Positions 7,886 to 14,785 of a DNA stretch of 14,955 nucleotides are shown here, in pieces (the first letter of the stretch is position 1; every line of letters starts with the position of its first letter). A program made the translations under genes and the position numbers. Under the pieces are notes generated by a model that was not told where the DNA came from, ran no database searches, and saw nothing but the letters and a program-made list of their open reading frames with translations. The stretch lies in NCBI GenBank assembly GCA_964600075.1, contig CAZRIE010000103.1, forward strand, positions 1 to 14,955, written 5' to 3'. Source of the DNA: CAZRIE01 sp964600075 (lineage in GTDB: Bacteria; Bacteroidota; Bacteroidia; Flavobacteriales; Flavobacteriaceae).

Positions 7886-7893
7886 TATCTTTG
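7886..7893 (+). promoter_or_regulatory. -7 promoter element of lepA
   Basis: TATCTTTG matches TAnnTTTG and lies 26 bases before the lepA ATG, predicting a leader of about 20 bases. The -33 region lacks a clear TTG at the 19-20 base spacing. Confidence 0.5.
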
Positions 7894-7919
7894 CAGCCTT
7901 AAAAGCTGTTCGTGCCGCT

Positions 7920-9716
7920 ATGAAGAATATTCGAAACTTTTGTATCATCGCCCATATCGACCATGGTAAAAGCACCTTGGCGGACCGTCTGTTGGAATTT
8001 ACCGGTTCGGTGACCGATCGCGAAAAGAAGGAACAGTTGCTCGACAATATGGATCTCGAGCGCGAGCGGGGTATCACCATCAAAAGCCACGCCGTTCAAA
8101 TGGATTATACCCATAATGGCGAACAGTTCGTTTTGAACCTTATCGACACCCCGGGCCACGTCGATTTTTCTTATGAAGTTTCACGATCAATCGCAGCCTG
8201 TGAAGGTGCCCTTTTGGTAGTCGATGCAGCCCAGAGTATTCAGGCACAGACCATTTCGAACCTCTACCTTGCCTTGGAAAACGATTTGGAAATCATCCCC
8301 GTTCTGAACAAGGTCGACTTGCCCAGCGCAAATCCCGAAGAAGTGACCGATGATATCGTTGATCTTTTGGGGTGCAAAGCCGAAGAGGTAATTCCTGCAA
8401 GCGCAAAAACCGGCATCGGTATCCAGGCTATACTTAATGCCATTATCGACCGTATTCCTGCTCCTAAAGGAAATCTTGACGAGCCCCTACAGGCGTTGGT
8501 TTTCGATTCGGTGTACAATTCTTTCCGTGGCGTCGAGACCTATTTTAGGGTCATCAACGGAGAAATCAAAAAAGGACAGAAAATAAAGTTCGTAGCCACC
8601 GATAAAAGCTATTTTGCCGACGAAGTGGGCACTTTAAAATTGACCCAGCATCCGAAGCAAACCATTAAGGCCGGAGATGTAGGCTATTTGATAACGGGAA
8701 TAAAAGATGCGCGAGAAGTTAAAGTAGGCGATACCATTACAGATTCCGCCAGCCCGACCAAAAATCCTATCGCGGGCTTTGAAGATGTAAAGCCGATGGT
8801 ATTTGCGGGTATCTACCCCGTAGACACCGAAGATTTTGAAGAACTGCGATCTTCCATGGAAAAGTTACAACTTAACGATGCTTCTTTGGTCTTTGCCCCT
8901 GAGAGTAGTGCGGCATTAGGGTTTGGTTTTCGATGTGGATTTTTAGGCATGCTACACATGGAAATCATTCAAGAACGTTTAGAGCGGGAGTTCGATATGA
9001 CGGTCATCACCACCGTGCCCAATGTGAGCTACCATGCCTTTACCAGAAAAAACCCCGAAATACCGGTAACGGTAAACAACCCAACAGATCTACCGGACCC
9101 TTCTGGTATCGATCGTGTTGAAGAGCCCTATATCAAAGCGACAATTATTACCAAGTCCGATTTTGTGGGTAACGTAATGTCACTCTGTATCGAAAAGCGG
9201 GGCGTCATCACGAACCAGACCTATTTGACCACCGAACGCGTAGAACTCAATTTCGATATGCCCTTGGCCGAAATCGTATTCGATTTCTATGACCGTTTAA
9301 AGACCGTTTCAAAAGGTTATGCCTCTTTTGACTATGCGCCAATCGGTATGCGGGTATCAAAACTGGTGCGTGTCGATATTCTGTTGAACGCACAACCGGT
9401 CGATGCGCTTTCGGCATTAATACATGCTGACAATGCACAGCATATCGGTAAAAAAATGTGTGAAAAGCTAAAAGAACTTATTCCTAGACAGCAATTTGAT
9501 ATTCCTATTCAAGCAGCAATCGGTGCAAAAATAATTTCTAGGGAAACCATCAAGGCCCTTCGAAAAGATGTTACCGCAAAATGTTACGGAGGCGATATAT
9601 CCCGAAAGCGAAAACTCTTGGAAAAGCAGAAAAAAGGTAAAAAACGTATGCGCCAAGTAGGGAATGTCGAAATTCCGCAACAGGCTTTTATGGCGGTGTT
9701 AAAGTTGAACGATTAG
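7920..9716 (+). CDS. lepA: Elongation factor 4 (LepA), ribosome GTPase
   Basis: This 598-residue protein is LepA/EF4, a translational GTPase related to EF-G that binds the 70S ribosome and has been linked to back-translocation and to 30S assembly. The G domain is complete: G1 AHIDHGKST at 11-19, switch I ERERGITIKS at about 47-56, G3 DTPGH at 76-80, G4 NKVD at 130-133 and G5 SAK at 161-163. Domains II, III and V follow, then the LepA-specific C-terminal domain (about 490-598) with IGAKIISRETIKALRKDV and the basic KRKLLEKQKKGKKRMR stretch. Length equals the family norm and no EF-G domain IV is present. ATG at 7920 gives the canonical KNIRNFCIIAHIDHGKST start. It is monocistronic, closed by a strong hairpin terminator. 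Confidence 0.97.
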   Translation: MKNIRNFCIIAHIDHGKSTLADRLLEFTGSVTDREKKEQLLDNMDLERERGITIKSHAVQMDYTHNGEQFVLNLIDTPGHVDFSYEVSRSIAACEGALLVVDAAQSIQAQTISNLYLALENDLEIIPVLNKVDLPSANPEEVTDDIVDLLGCKAEEVIPASAKTGIGIQAILNAIIDRIPAPKGNLDEPLQALVFDSVYNSFRGVETYFRVINGEIKKGQKIKFVATDKSYFADEVGTLKLTQHPKQTIKAGDVGYLITGIKDAREVKVGDTITDSASPTKNPIAGFEDVKPMVFAGIYPVDTEDFEELRSSMEKLQLNDASLVFAPESSAALGFGFRCGFLGMLHMEIIQERLEREFDMTVITTVPNVSYHAFTRKNPEIPVTVNNPTDLPDPSGIDRVEEPYIKATIITKSDFVGNVMSLCIEKRGVITNQTYLTTERVELNFDMPLAEIVFDFYDRLKTVSKGYASFDYAPIGMRVSKLVRVDILLNAQPVDALSALIHADNAQHIGKKMCEKLKELIPRQQFDIPIQAAIGAKIISRETIKALRKDVTAKCYGGDISRKRKLLEKQKKGKKRMRQVGNVEIPQQAFMAVLKLND

Positions 9717-9719
9717 AAC

Positions 9720-9759
9720 AAAAAAGGGCTTTTGCTACTATTAGCAAAGCCCTTTTTTT
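9720..9759 (+). terminator. Intrinsic terminator after lepA, usable from both strands
   Basis: AAAAAAGGGCTTTTGC (9720-9735) pairs with GCAAAGCCCTTTTTTT (9744-9759) with one bulged T and an 8-base loop, followed on the plus strand by the T-run. Because the stem ends in A/T runs, the minus strand also reads hairpin plus T-run, so it can serve the convergent lipoprotein gene ending at 9792. Confidence 0.85.
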
Positions 9760-9791
9760 ATTGTCAGCCGACTATTTAACGGCTAAATAAT

Positions 9792-10052
9792 TTAACTAGA
9801 AGCAGGACATCCATCTTCTAATGCCTTAACATATTCCGCTGCAGAAATTCCATCTAGCTCTTCACTCGATAATGTTTCAGACTGTCCGGCTGTAGTAATA
9901 GTAACAGTACCGTCTCCATTATCACAAGCTTCAACAGAAATACCTAATAGTGAACAAGACGCGCATTTTTTTTCATTATCATCATCATCATCAGAACAAC
10001 TGGTAAATGCTACTGTGACCGCTAGAGCCATAAATAAAACTACTTTCTTCAT
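9792..10052 (-). CDS. Small secreted lipoprotein with acidic export signal and four cysteines
   Basis: The 86-residue product starts with a lipoprotein signal peptide (basic KK, hydrophobic 4-16, lipobox FTSC with Cys19). Directly after the Cys comes Ser plus five Asp (20-25), which fits the lipoprotein export signal described for surface lipoproteins of Capnocytophaga and Flavobacterium, so it is probably displayed on the cell surface. The mature part has Cys30 and Cys33 (CASC), Cys43 and Cys82, enough for two disulfides in a compact domain, and repeated Thr/Ser/Glu-rich turns. No family is recognised and no function is assigned. It faces lepA and shares its terminator. Upstream, 26-40 bases before the start, lies a GTTCAA/TTGAAC dyad. 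Confidence 0.75.
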   Translation of the reverse strand: MKKVVLFMALAVTVAFTSCSDDDDDNEKKCASCSLLGISVEACDNGDGTVTITTAGQSETLSSEELDGISAAEYVKALEDGCPASS

Positions 10053-10077
10053 AATAAGCTTGGGGTTTAAAATTTTT

Positions 10078-10092
10078 GTTCAAAACTTGAAC
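10078..10092. promoter_or_regulatory. Dyad GTTCAA-N3-TTGAAC upstream of the small lipoprotein gene
   Basis: Perfect 6-base inverted arms with a 3-base spacer centred about 33 bases before the lipoprotein ATG, a position where a dimeric regulator would overlap the promoter. No regulator gene is nearby. Confidence 0.3.
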
Positions 10093-10139
10093 GAAACCCA
10101 TCATATGATATTGCGCCTTCTCTTCAATTTTAAGCAAAG

Positions 10140-10171
10140 AATGTGGTGAACTTCGTAAAAAATGTGGTGAA
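10140..10171. repeat. Two exact 11-base direct repeats with 21-base period
   Basis: AATGTGGTGAA occurs at 10140-10150 and again at 10161-10171. The start-to-start distance of 21 bases places both on the same face of the helix. Tandem direct repeats with about two helical turns are the layout of LytTR-type regulator sites, but no such regulator lies in the window. Confidence 0.5.
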
Positions 10172-10327
10172 ATCTGATTCGTACATTTTCTAAAATCTGA
10201 AGTATACGCCATTTAAACTTATTTGACCTACAGGTAATTTCCTAATTTTCCTACAATTAACATTTTCACGAACAATTTTTTAAGCTTCTTTATGTTTTAG
10301 AATAGTCGAATTTAGTTCCCCTAACCT

Positions 10328-10561
10328 ATGACAACCTATATTGCACATTTTACGGCAAAACACCGTCTTATTACAACCGAACAAAACTCTATCTTTATCT
10401 GGCAACAAGAAAGTGGTGAAATAGATACGCCGCTTCTTCAAGATAAAATTAACCGAGAGTCATCGGTTCATTTTTACCAACTAATTGCCGGAGAAAATCA
10501 TGAGATAGCAACGAAAGATATCTCAGTAACTGTCATGAAAACCCAATGTTTTTCTGGGTGA
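10328..10561 (+). CDS. Hypothetical 77-residue protein
   Basis: An isolated ATG-started frame encodes a soluble-looking 77-residue protein with alternating short strands (TYIAHFTAKHRLITT, SIFIWQQESGEID, HFYQLIAG, DISVTVMKTQ) and no signal peptide or membrane segment. I recognise no family. The gap on both sides, a possible -7 box at 10291-10298 and the absence of any overlapping better gene support it being real, but no terminator or partner gene confirms it. It ends in CFSG. The following 204 bases to the next gene (10562-10765) show no feature that I can support. Confidence 0.45.
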   Translation: MTTYIAHFTAKHRLITTEQNSIFIWQQESGEIDTPLLQDKINRESSVHFYQLIAGENHEIATKDISVTVMKTQCFSG

Positions 10562-10765
10562 ACTAGCTTTCTTCTGTTTTGATTTCTATGAATGAAAATC
10601 TTCAAAGGAGCCCCCATAATTTTGAATCTTATGTCTCGGAGTCAAGTATGAAGTATTAATGCCTGCATTGAACTCCCCTGAAAGCTACCTAAACATTCCT
10701 TAAAAGCAGTGTGTACTATATTTATAGAACTTATGTTTTTTAATATAACGTTGGCAAGTTTAAAC

Positions 10766-11932
10766 CTATTTTTTCATTTCATATAATCGGCCTAGGCCAA
10801 ATTGGTCACCTGCCTTCCAAGCATTCCCGTCCTTCATGAAAATCTCGATCATTTTCTCGCTCGAAACCGTATTGAAATTTTCATCTTGCAACAAGCGCAG
10901 TACTTTGCGAGTTTTGGTGTCGATTACCTCGCCGCTAGAAGGGTATGCGTATCGGCCATCTATGCTAAAGGTCACCCAGCCTGGCATATCGTCAAGAGCA
11001 ATCGTAGTCAATTGTTGGTAAGGAGCTTTTGCACTAAAGACGTGCAAGCGCATATTATGGCCGTCGCAGATCCATATCTCATTTTCATCTGGAGTGAGTC
11101 CAATTCCATGTGCTGGGTTGCCATGTCGTCGAACGGGTCCTTTGTCCCATCCTTTGACCTCGATACTAGCCAGTTTTTTTCCAGTTTTTAAGTCCCCTAC
11201 CTCGAACCCCAATAATTCGTTTACGTTTACAAAAACCAGTGACTCATCACTATTGATAGTAAACGGGCGAATTCCAGCACTGAACGGACCAATTTTCTGC
11301 ACAACAGTATGGGTTTCGGTATCGGCCACATGTAGATGGGGCGAGTTTATATCCGCCATATATACGCGCTTTCCCGACGGTCCATAAATGGTATTATGTG
11401 CTCTGGAATGTACGTTGATCTTGGTGATAATGTCGCCCGTTTTACAGTCCACCACATTCCAAAAATCCTTTTCCAACGACGGCAGATACATGGTCATTCC
11501 ATCCGGTGAAATCGACATACGGTCGCAACCACCTTCAACCGGTCGTTCCCAAACCAGTTCTTCGCTCTTCAAATCAATGCGTTGTAAGGTTTCCCAAGTG
11601 GAAATATATACGCTATTCAGCTGCCTACTGACCGCAATACCCTTTACGTTAGATGGGGTACCATCTGGGTGAAACCCTTTTGTGGCGATTCGTTTTACGA
11701 ATTTGTGATCATTATCTATATCAAAAACCAACACTCCGTGACCCCCATACCCCAAATAATCTCGTATGCCAGGAGTAGCTACGTATAGATAGTGGCCTGT
11801 GCCTTCCTTCAACGATGACTCATTATGGTTTTCGATACTTGGAACCATCCAAGCGGTGCATACCAACAATAGCGCCGTGCATATCACTACAAAAATAGTC
11901 GTGGGCTTATTTCTTATGCTTTTCATTCTCAA
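10766..11932 (-). CDS. YncE-like secreted beta-propeller protein
   Basis: The 388-residue protein has a basic N-terminus and a hydrophobic segment at about 12-30 (signal peptide or membrane anchor; Cys25 is preceded by Leu-Val, so it is not a good lipobox). The rest shows YVTN/YncE-type blade repeats: HYLYVATPG, GIAVSRQLNSVYIST, RMSISPDGMTMYLPS, TIYGPSGKRVYMAD, PFTINSDESLVFVNV, GIGLTPDENEIWICDG and VTFSIDGRYAYPSS, about seven blades, each with the SPDG-then-aromatic pattern. Such propellers bind ligands or partners in the periplasm; enzymatic activity is not indicated. It is divergent from the TIM-barrel/hydrolase pair with a 162-base shared promoter region, suggesting a functional link. Start ATG 11932 or the ATG two codons on. 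Confidence 0.8.
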   Translation of the reverse strand: MRMKSIRNKPTTIFVVICTALLLVCTAWMVPSIENHNESSLKEGTGHYLYVATPGIRDYLGYGGHGVLVFDIDNDHKFVKRIATKGFHPDGTPSNVKGIAVSRQLNSVYISTWETLQRIDLKSEELVWERPVEGGCDRMSISPDGMTMYLPSLEKDFWNVVDCKTGDIITKINVHSRAHNTIYGPSGKRVYMADINSPHLHVADTETHTVVQKIGPFSAGIRPFTINSDESLVFVNVNELLGFEVGDLKTGKKLASIEVKGWDKGPVRRHGNPAHGIGLTPDENEIWICDGHNMRLHVFSAKAPYQQLTTIALDDMPGWVTFSIDGRYAYPSSGEVIDTKTRKVLRLLQDENFNTVSSEKMIEIFMKDGNAWKAGDQFGLGRLYEMKK

Positions 11933-11951
11933 AAGTTATTAGGTCTAGAAT

Positions 11952-11981
11952 GAAAGTTACGGTTTCTCTTTACAATTTCAA
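11952..11981 (-). promoter_or_regulatory. Probable promoter of the beta-propeller gene
   Basis: On the minus strand TTG (11981-11979) is followed after 19 bases by TAACTTTC (11959-11952), a 7-of-8 match to TAnnTTTG. The predicted start lies about 15 bases before the ATG at 11932. Confidence 0.45.
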
Positions 11982-12064
11982 TGAATGGAAATCAAGAAAT
12001 TGAACAGATAGCTCAATAGTGGTTGCCTTCGGAATAATTTAGAATACCGCTTTTCGATTTTTCC

Positions 12065-12072
12065 TATCTTTA
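12065..12072 (+). promoter_or_regulatory. -7-like element of the TIM-barrel/hydrolase operon
   Basis: TATCTTTA is a 7-of-8 match to TAnnTTTG, 22 bases before the ATG at 12095. It sits in the region shared with the divergent propeller gene. The -33 element is unclear. Confidence 0.4.
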
Positions 12073-12094
12073 ATAGTTCAGATTTCATAGTAGC

Positions 12095-13009
12095 ATGAAA
12101 AAGACTTCCAGAAGAGTTTTTGTTAAAGGAGTGGCATTTTTACCCGCCATGTTCTCATTCGGCGGAGCATTCGCCTTTTCAGCACCTAAAAAACCCCAAA
12201 ACGCCCTTTCTCACAAGTTTAAGTTGAGCCTTAACCTGTATTCGTTCAATGCCCTTTTACGCGAGGGCAACGTCGATCTGTTCGATATGCTCGATTTTTG
12301 TGCCGAACATAACTTTGATGCCATTGACCCTACAGGCTATTATTTTCCTGGATATCCTGAAGTGCCCACAGATGCATTTATTAACTCGTTTAAAAGAAAG
12401 GCATTTCTTTTGGGATTGGATATCAGCGGAACCGGAATCCGCAACGACTTTGCGCAACCTGATGAGAAGAAAAGGCAAGTCGATCTTGAGCTCACAGAAA
12501 AGTGGGTCGAGGTCGCCGCCAAATTGGGAAGCCCCAACCTGCGTATTTTTTCGGGTAAATCAGAAACAGAAGGCTTTAGTAGATCGCAGGTTATGGATTG
12601 GATGGTCAAGGACATAAAAGCCTGTTGCGAATTGGGCGAAAAACATGGAGTAGTAATCGTTCTTCAAAACCATAACGATTTCTTGAAGACGGCCGATGAG
12701 GTCAACGAGTTGTTCGAAAAGGTAGATTCAGAATGGTTGGGCCTAAATCATGACATCGGCAGCTATCGCCAAAATAATCCGTATGAAGAGATTGAAAAAA
12801 ATATTCAGCATGCCGTTACGTGGCAGATAAAAGAAAACGTTTGGATCGATGGAAAAGAGCAGCGCACTGATTTTACAAAGCTCTTCAAAATAATAAAAGA
12901 AGCAGGTTACAGGGGTTACTTTCCCTTGGAAACTCTGGGCGAAGGGGACCCCTATCAAAAAGTCCCAAAACTGTTAGAAGAAGTCAAGACGGCTTTGAAA
13001 CAAATCTAG
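12095..13009 (+). CDS. Tat-exported sugar phosphate isomerase/epimerase-like TIM-barrel protein
   Basis: The 304-residue protein opens with a twin-arginine signal (TSRRVFVKG, then a hydrophobic stretch to about 29), so it is probably exported folded, with its metal, to the periplasm. The mature part is an AP-endonuclease-2/xylose-isomerase-like TIM barrel: LSLNLYSFNALLREG at about 44-58, FDAIDPTGYYFPGYPEVP at 74-91, LGLDISGTGIRNDF at 106-119, LRIFSG at 149-154, VVIVLQNHNDFLKTADE at 186-202, LGLNHDIGSY at 215-224 and GYFPLETLGEGD at 274-285. Asp220 and Glu279 fit metal ligands; Gln191 stands where many relatives have Glu. It is 11 bases upstream of the hydrolase gene, so one operon is likely. 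The exact substrate is unknown; family members isomerise, epimerise or lyse sugars. Confidence 0.85.
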   Translation: MKKTSRRVFVKGVAFLPAMFSFGGAFAFSAPKKPQNALSHKFKLSLNLYSFNALLREGNVDLFDMLDFCAEHNFDAIDPTGYYFPGYPEVPTDAFINSFKRKAFLLGLDISGTGIRNDFAQPDEKKRQVDLELTEKWVEVAAKLGSPNLRIFSGKSETEGFSRSQVMDWMVKDIKACCELGEKHGVVIVLQNHNDFLKTADEVNELFEKVDSEWLGLNHDIGSYRQNNPYEEIEKNIQHAVTWQIKENVWIDGKEQRTDFTKLFKIIKEAGYRGYFPLETLGEGDPYQKVPKLLEEVKTALKQI

Positions 13010-13020
13010 AACTCCCGAAA

Positions 13021-14640
13021 ATGAGAACATTTTTACTTTTAATAATCCCATTTACCCTTGCTGCACAAAACATGGATGAAGTTCCACAATGGTCTACCCA
13101 TGAAATCACCTTGACAGCTACCTCAACCTATGAAAATAATTACACCGATGTTGACGTTTGGGCTGTTTTCTCGAACCAAAATGGCGATACCCTAAAAAGA
13201 CCGGCCTTTTGGGATAACGGCCAAATCTGGAAAATACGTTTCGCTCCGACCGATTCTGAGGGCGATTGGGAATGGAAATCCTTTGCATCTAACGAAAAAG
13301 ACATCGGTTTGCATGGAAGAGTAGGGGAATTCAAATCTGTTACAAACACAGCAGACAACTCAATATTGGCGAAGGGTCTATTAAAAATGTCCAAAGGGCA
13401 TCGAAACGTTATCCACTATTCCGGAAAATCATTTTTGGTCGTTGGTGATACCCCTTGGGCGATTCCATTTCGTGCAACCAAGGAACAGGTTGAAATCTAT
13501 GCCAAAAATCGGGAGGAAAAAGGGTTTAATACCGCACTAATGATGACCTTACAACCTGATACCAAAGCAGAGGGACCTAATGAACGCAATACCGAACAAG
13601 GTTTTATGAGGGCGTTTAATGATCTGTCCGATGGCCATATCAACCAAATTAACGTTACCTATTTTCAATACTACGATTCCCTAATCGAAATTCTTTTAAA
13701 ACATGGTATCGTTCCAGTATATCAACCGGTATTTCATGGTTTTGGATGGAAGGGACTCCAAGTATTGGGTAGGACTATTGAACCGCAAGAGTACGTTCGC
13801 TACTGCAAATATCTATTGGCTCGATATGGAAGCAAGCCTGCCTTTTGGCTCTTGGGCGGTGACCATAACGGCAAAGACCCCGGAGTTCTTGAAAGTGGGG
13901 AGATGCTACAAGAATGGGACTGTTATGCACAACCGACCGGTATACACTACAACCCCTGCGATGACTATTTGGCAACCTGGGCAAACGGTGAGAGCGAACA
14001 TTGTTTTCATGAAAATAAAGTCTTTCAGGATAAAGACTGGCTCGATTTTCAATGGGCGCAAACGGGGCATGGTAGCGAACACCAGTACCATAAAGTAGAG
14101 CGTATGTACGATAACCTTCCGACCAAGGCGGCCGCGAACGGCGAACCTACGTATGAGGGTATGAACGCCGGTAAAAACGGTCTCGGATGGTGGCAGGGCG
14201 AAGAAGCTTGGATGCAGTTGATGCATGGTGGTACTATGGGCGTTTTTTATGGGGCGGCAAGTCTTTGGCAATGGAAAATAACGCCAGAGGAAAAAGGTTG
14301 GGAAGCTTGGACGGACCAGCCCCTTTCTTGGGAAGGTGCCATGCAATTGGAAGGTTCAAAATACGTAGGACTGGTTAGCGAAATTCTTGGCGGCCTCGAT
14401 TTAGCCGATATCGAAAAAAAGTGGAGTTTGGCCAAAGGAAAACCATTGCTGGCAAAAGAGGGAAAACTATATATTTCTTACTTGAACGAAGGTGGCGAAA
14501 TCGAGATTCAAAATGTTCCTGACACGCTCAATTACCGTTGGATGAACCCTAAAAATGGGGAAATGAAACAGATGGGTAAAGTAACCTCAGAGAAATTCAA
14601 AGCACCCGACGAAAACCCGTGGGTGCTTATTATTGGCTAG
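13021..14640 (+). CDS. Secreted DUF5060/apiosidase-like (DUF4038) glycoside hydrolase
   Basis: The 539-residue protein has a signal peptide (1-16, cleavage after AAQ), an N-terminal beta-sandwich like DUF5060 at about 22-108 (RPAFWDNGQIWKIRFAPTDSEGDWEW), a TIM-barrel DUF4038/apiosidase-like domain at about 120-440 (FLVVGDTPWAIPFR, GFNTALMM, GIVPVYQPVFHG, KPAFWLLGGDHNG, GEPTYEGM) and a C-terminal beta domain at about 455-538 like the putative collagen-binding domain often attached to DUF4038. By analogy with GH140 apiosidases, Asp281 and Glu379 (or Glu375) are candidate catalytic acids. Secretion without a lipobox suggests a periplasmic or released enzyme acting on a plant or algal glycan side chain; the sugar cannot be named. 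It is the second gene of the operon. Confidence 0.85.
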   Translation: MRTFLLLIIPFTLAAQNMDEVPQWSTHEITLTATSTYENNYTDVDVWAVFSNQNGDTLKRPAFWDNGQIWKIRFAPTDSEGDWEWKSFASNEKDIGLHGRVGEFKSVTNTADNSILAKGLLKMSKGHRNVIHYSGKSFLVVGDTPWAIPFRATKEQVEIYAKNREEKGFNTALMMTLQPDTKAEGPNERNTEQGFMRAFNDLSDGHINQINVTYFQYYDSLIEILLKHGIVPVYQPVFHGFGWKGLQVLGRTIEPQEYVRYCKYLLARYGSKPAFWLLGGDHNGKDPGVLESGEMLQEWDCYAQPTGIHYNPCDDYLATWANGESEHCFHENKVFQDKDWLDFQWAQTGHGSEHQYHKVERMYDNLPTKAAANGEPTYEGMNAGKNGLGWWQGEEAWMQLMHGGTMGVFYGAASLWQWKITPEEKGWEAWTDQPLSWEGAMQLEGSKYVGLVSEILGGLDLADIEKKWSLAKGKPLLAKEGKLYISYLNEGGEIEIQNVPDTLNYRWMNPKNGEMKQMGKVTSEKFKAPDENPWVLIIG

Positions 14641-14785
14641 CGTAGCGACAGACTCTGCTTCTATTAAATTGTTGAGATAACTATAAATGGAGTCTCTTAG
14701 GCGGGAAATACCCGAAAAATTGAGTATTTTCTACCGGTTTTCAACTGGTAAAAAACGACTAAGAAGTTTTAAAACAAATTAGTGA
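14641..14785. other. Structured convergent intergenic region
   Basis: These 145 bases lie between two converging genes. Outer arms TCTTAG (14695-14700) and CTAAGA (14759-14764) enclose three inverted repeats: CGGG-aaata-CCCG (14702-14714), the near-dyad AAATACCC-N8-GAGTATTT (14706-14729) and TACCGGTT-TTC-AACTGGTA (14732-14750, one G-T pair). The first two share bases and exclude each other. No clear intrinsic terminator with a T-run is present. Confidence 0.5.

Larger units (their letters stand above)
10053..10327. other. A+T-rich regulatory-looking intergenic region
   Basis: This 275-base gap separates the divergent small lipoprotein and 77-residue genes. It contains the GTTCAA-AAC-TTGAAC dyad (10078-10092) and the direct repeat pair at 10140-10171. 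TATGTTTT at 10291-10298 is a 7-of-8 match to the -7 consensus and could drive the plus-strand gene at 10328. A 73-residue minus-strand frame across 9991-10212 overlaps the lipoprotein start and is judged a shadow. Confidence 0.4.

Noticed and set aside
9991..10212. 73-residue minus-strand reading frame upstream of the small lipoprotein
   Set aside because: It overlaps the lipoprotein gene start in another frame, covers the repeats and dyad, and has no recognisable pattern.
10781..10840. Lipobox at Cys25 of the beta-propeller protein
   Set aside because: The residue before Cys is Val, not Gly, Ala or Ser, so lipidation is unlikely; a plain signal peptide or membrane anchor fits better.
11388..11672. 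Plus-strand reading frames across the beta-propeller gene (also 10802-11191 and 11094-11387)
   Set aside because: Antisense to a clear blade-repeat protein, with no starts or motifs of their own.
13906..14346. 146-residue minus-strand reading frame inside the glycoside hydrolase gene
   Set aside because: It is the antisense shadow of a well-supported hydrolase with intact motifs.
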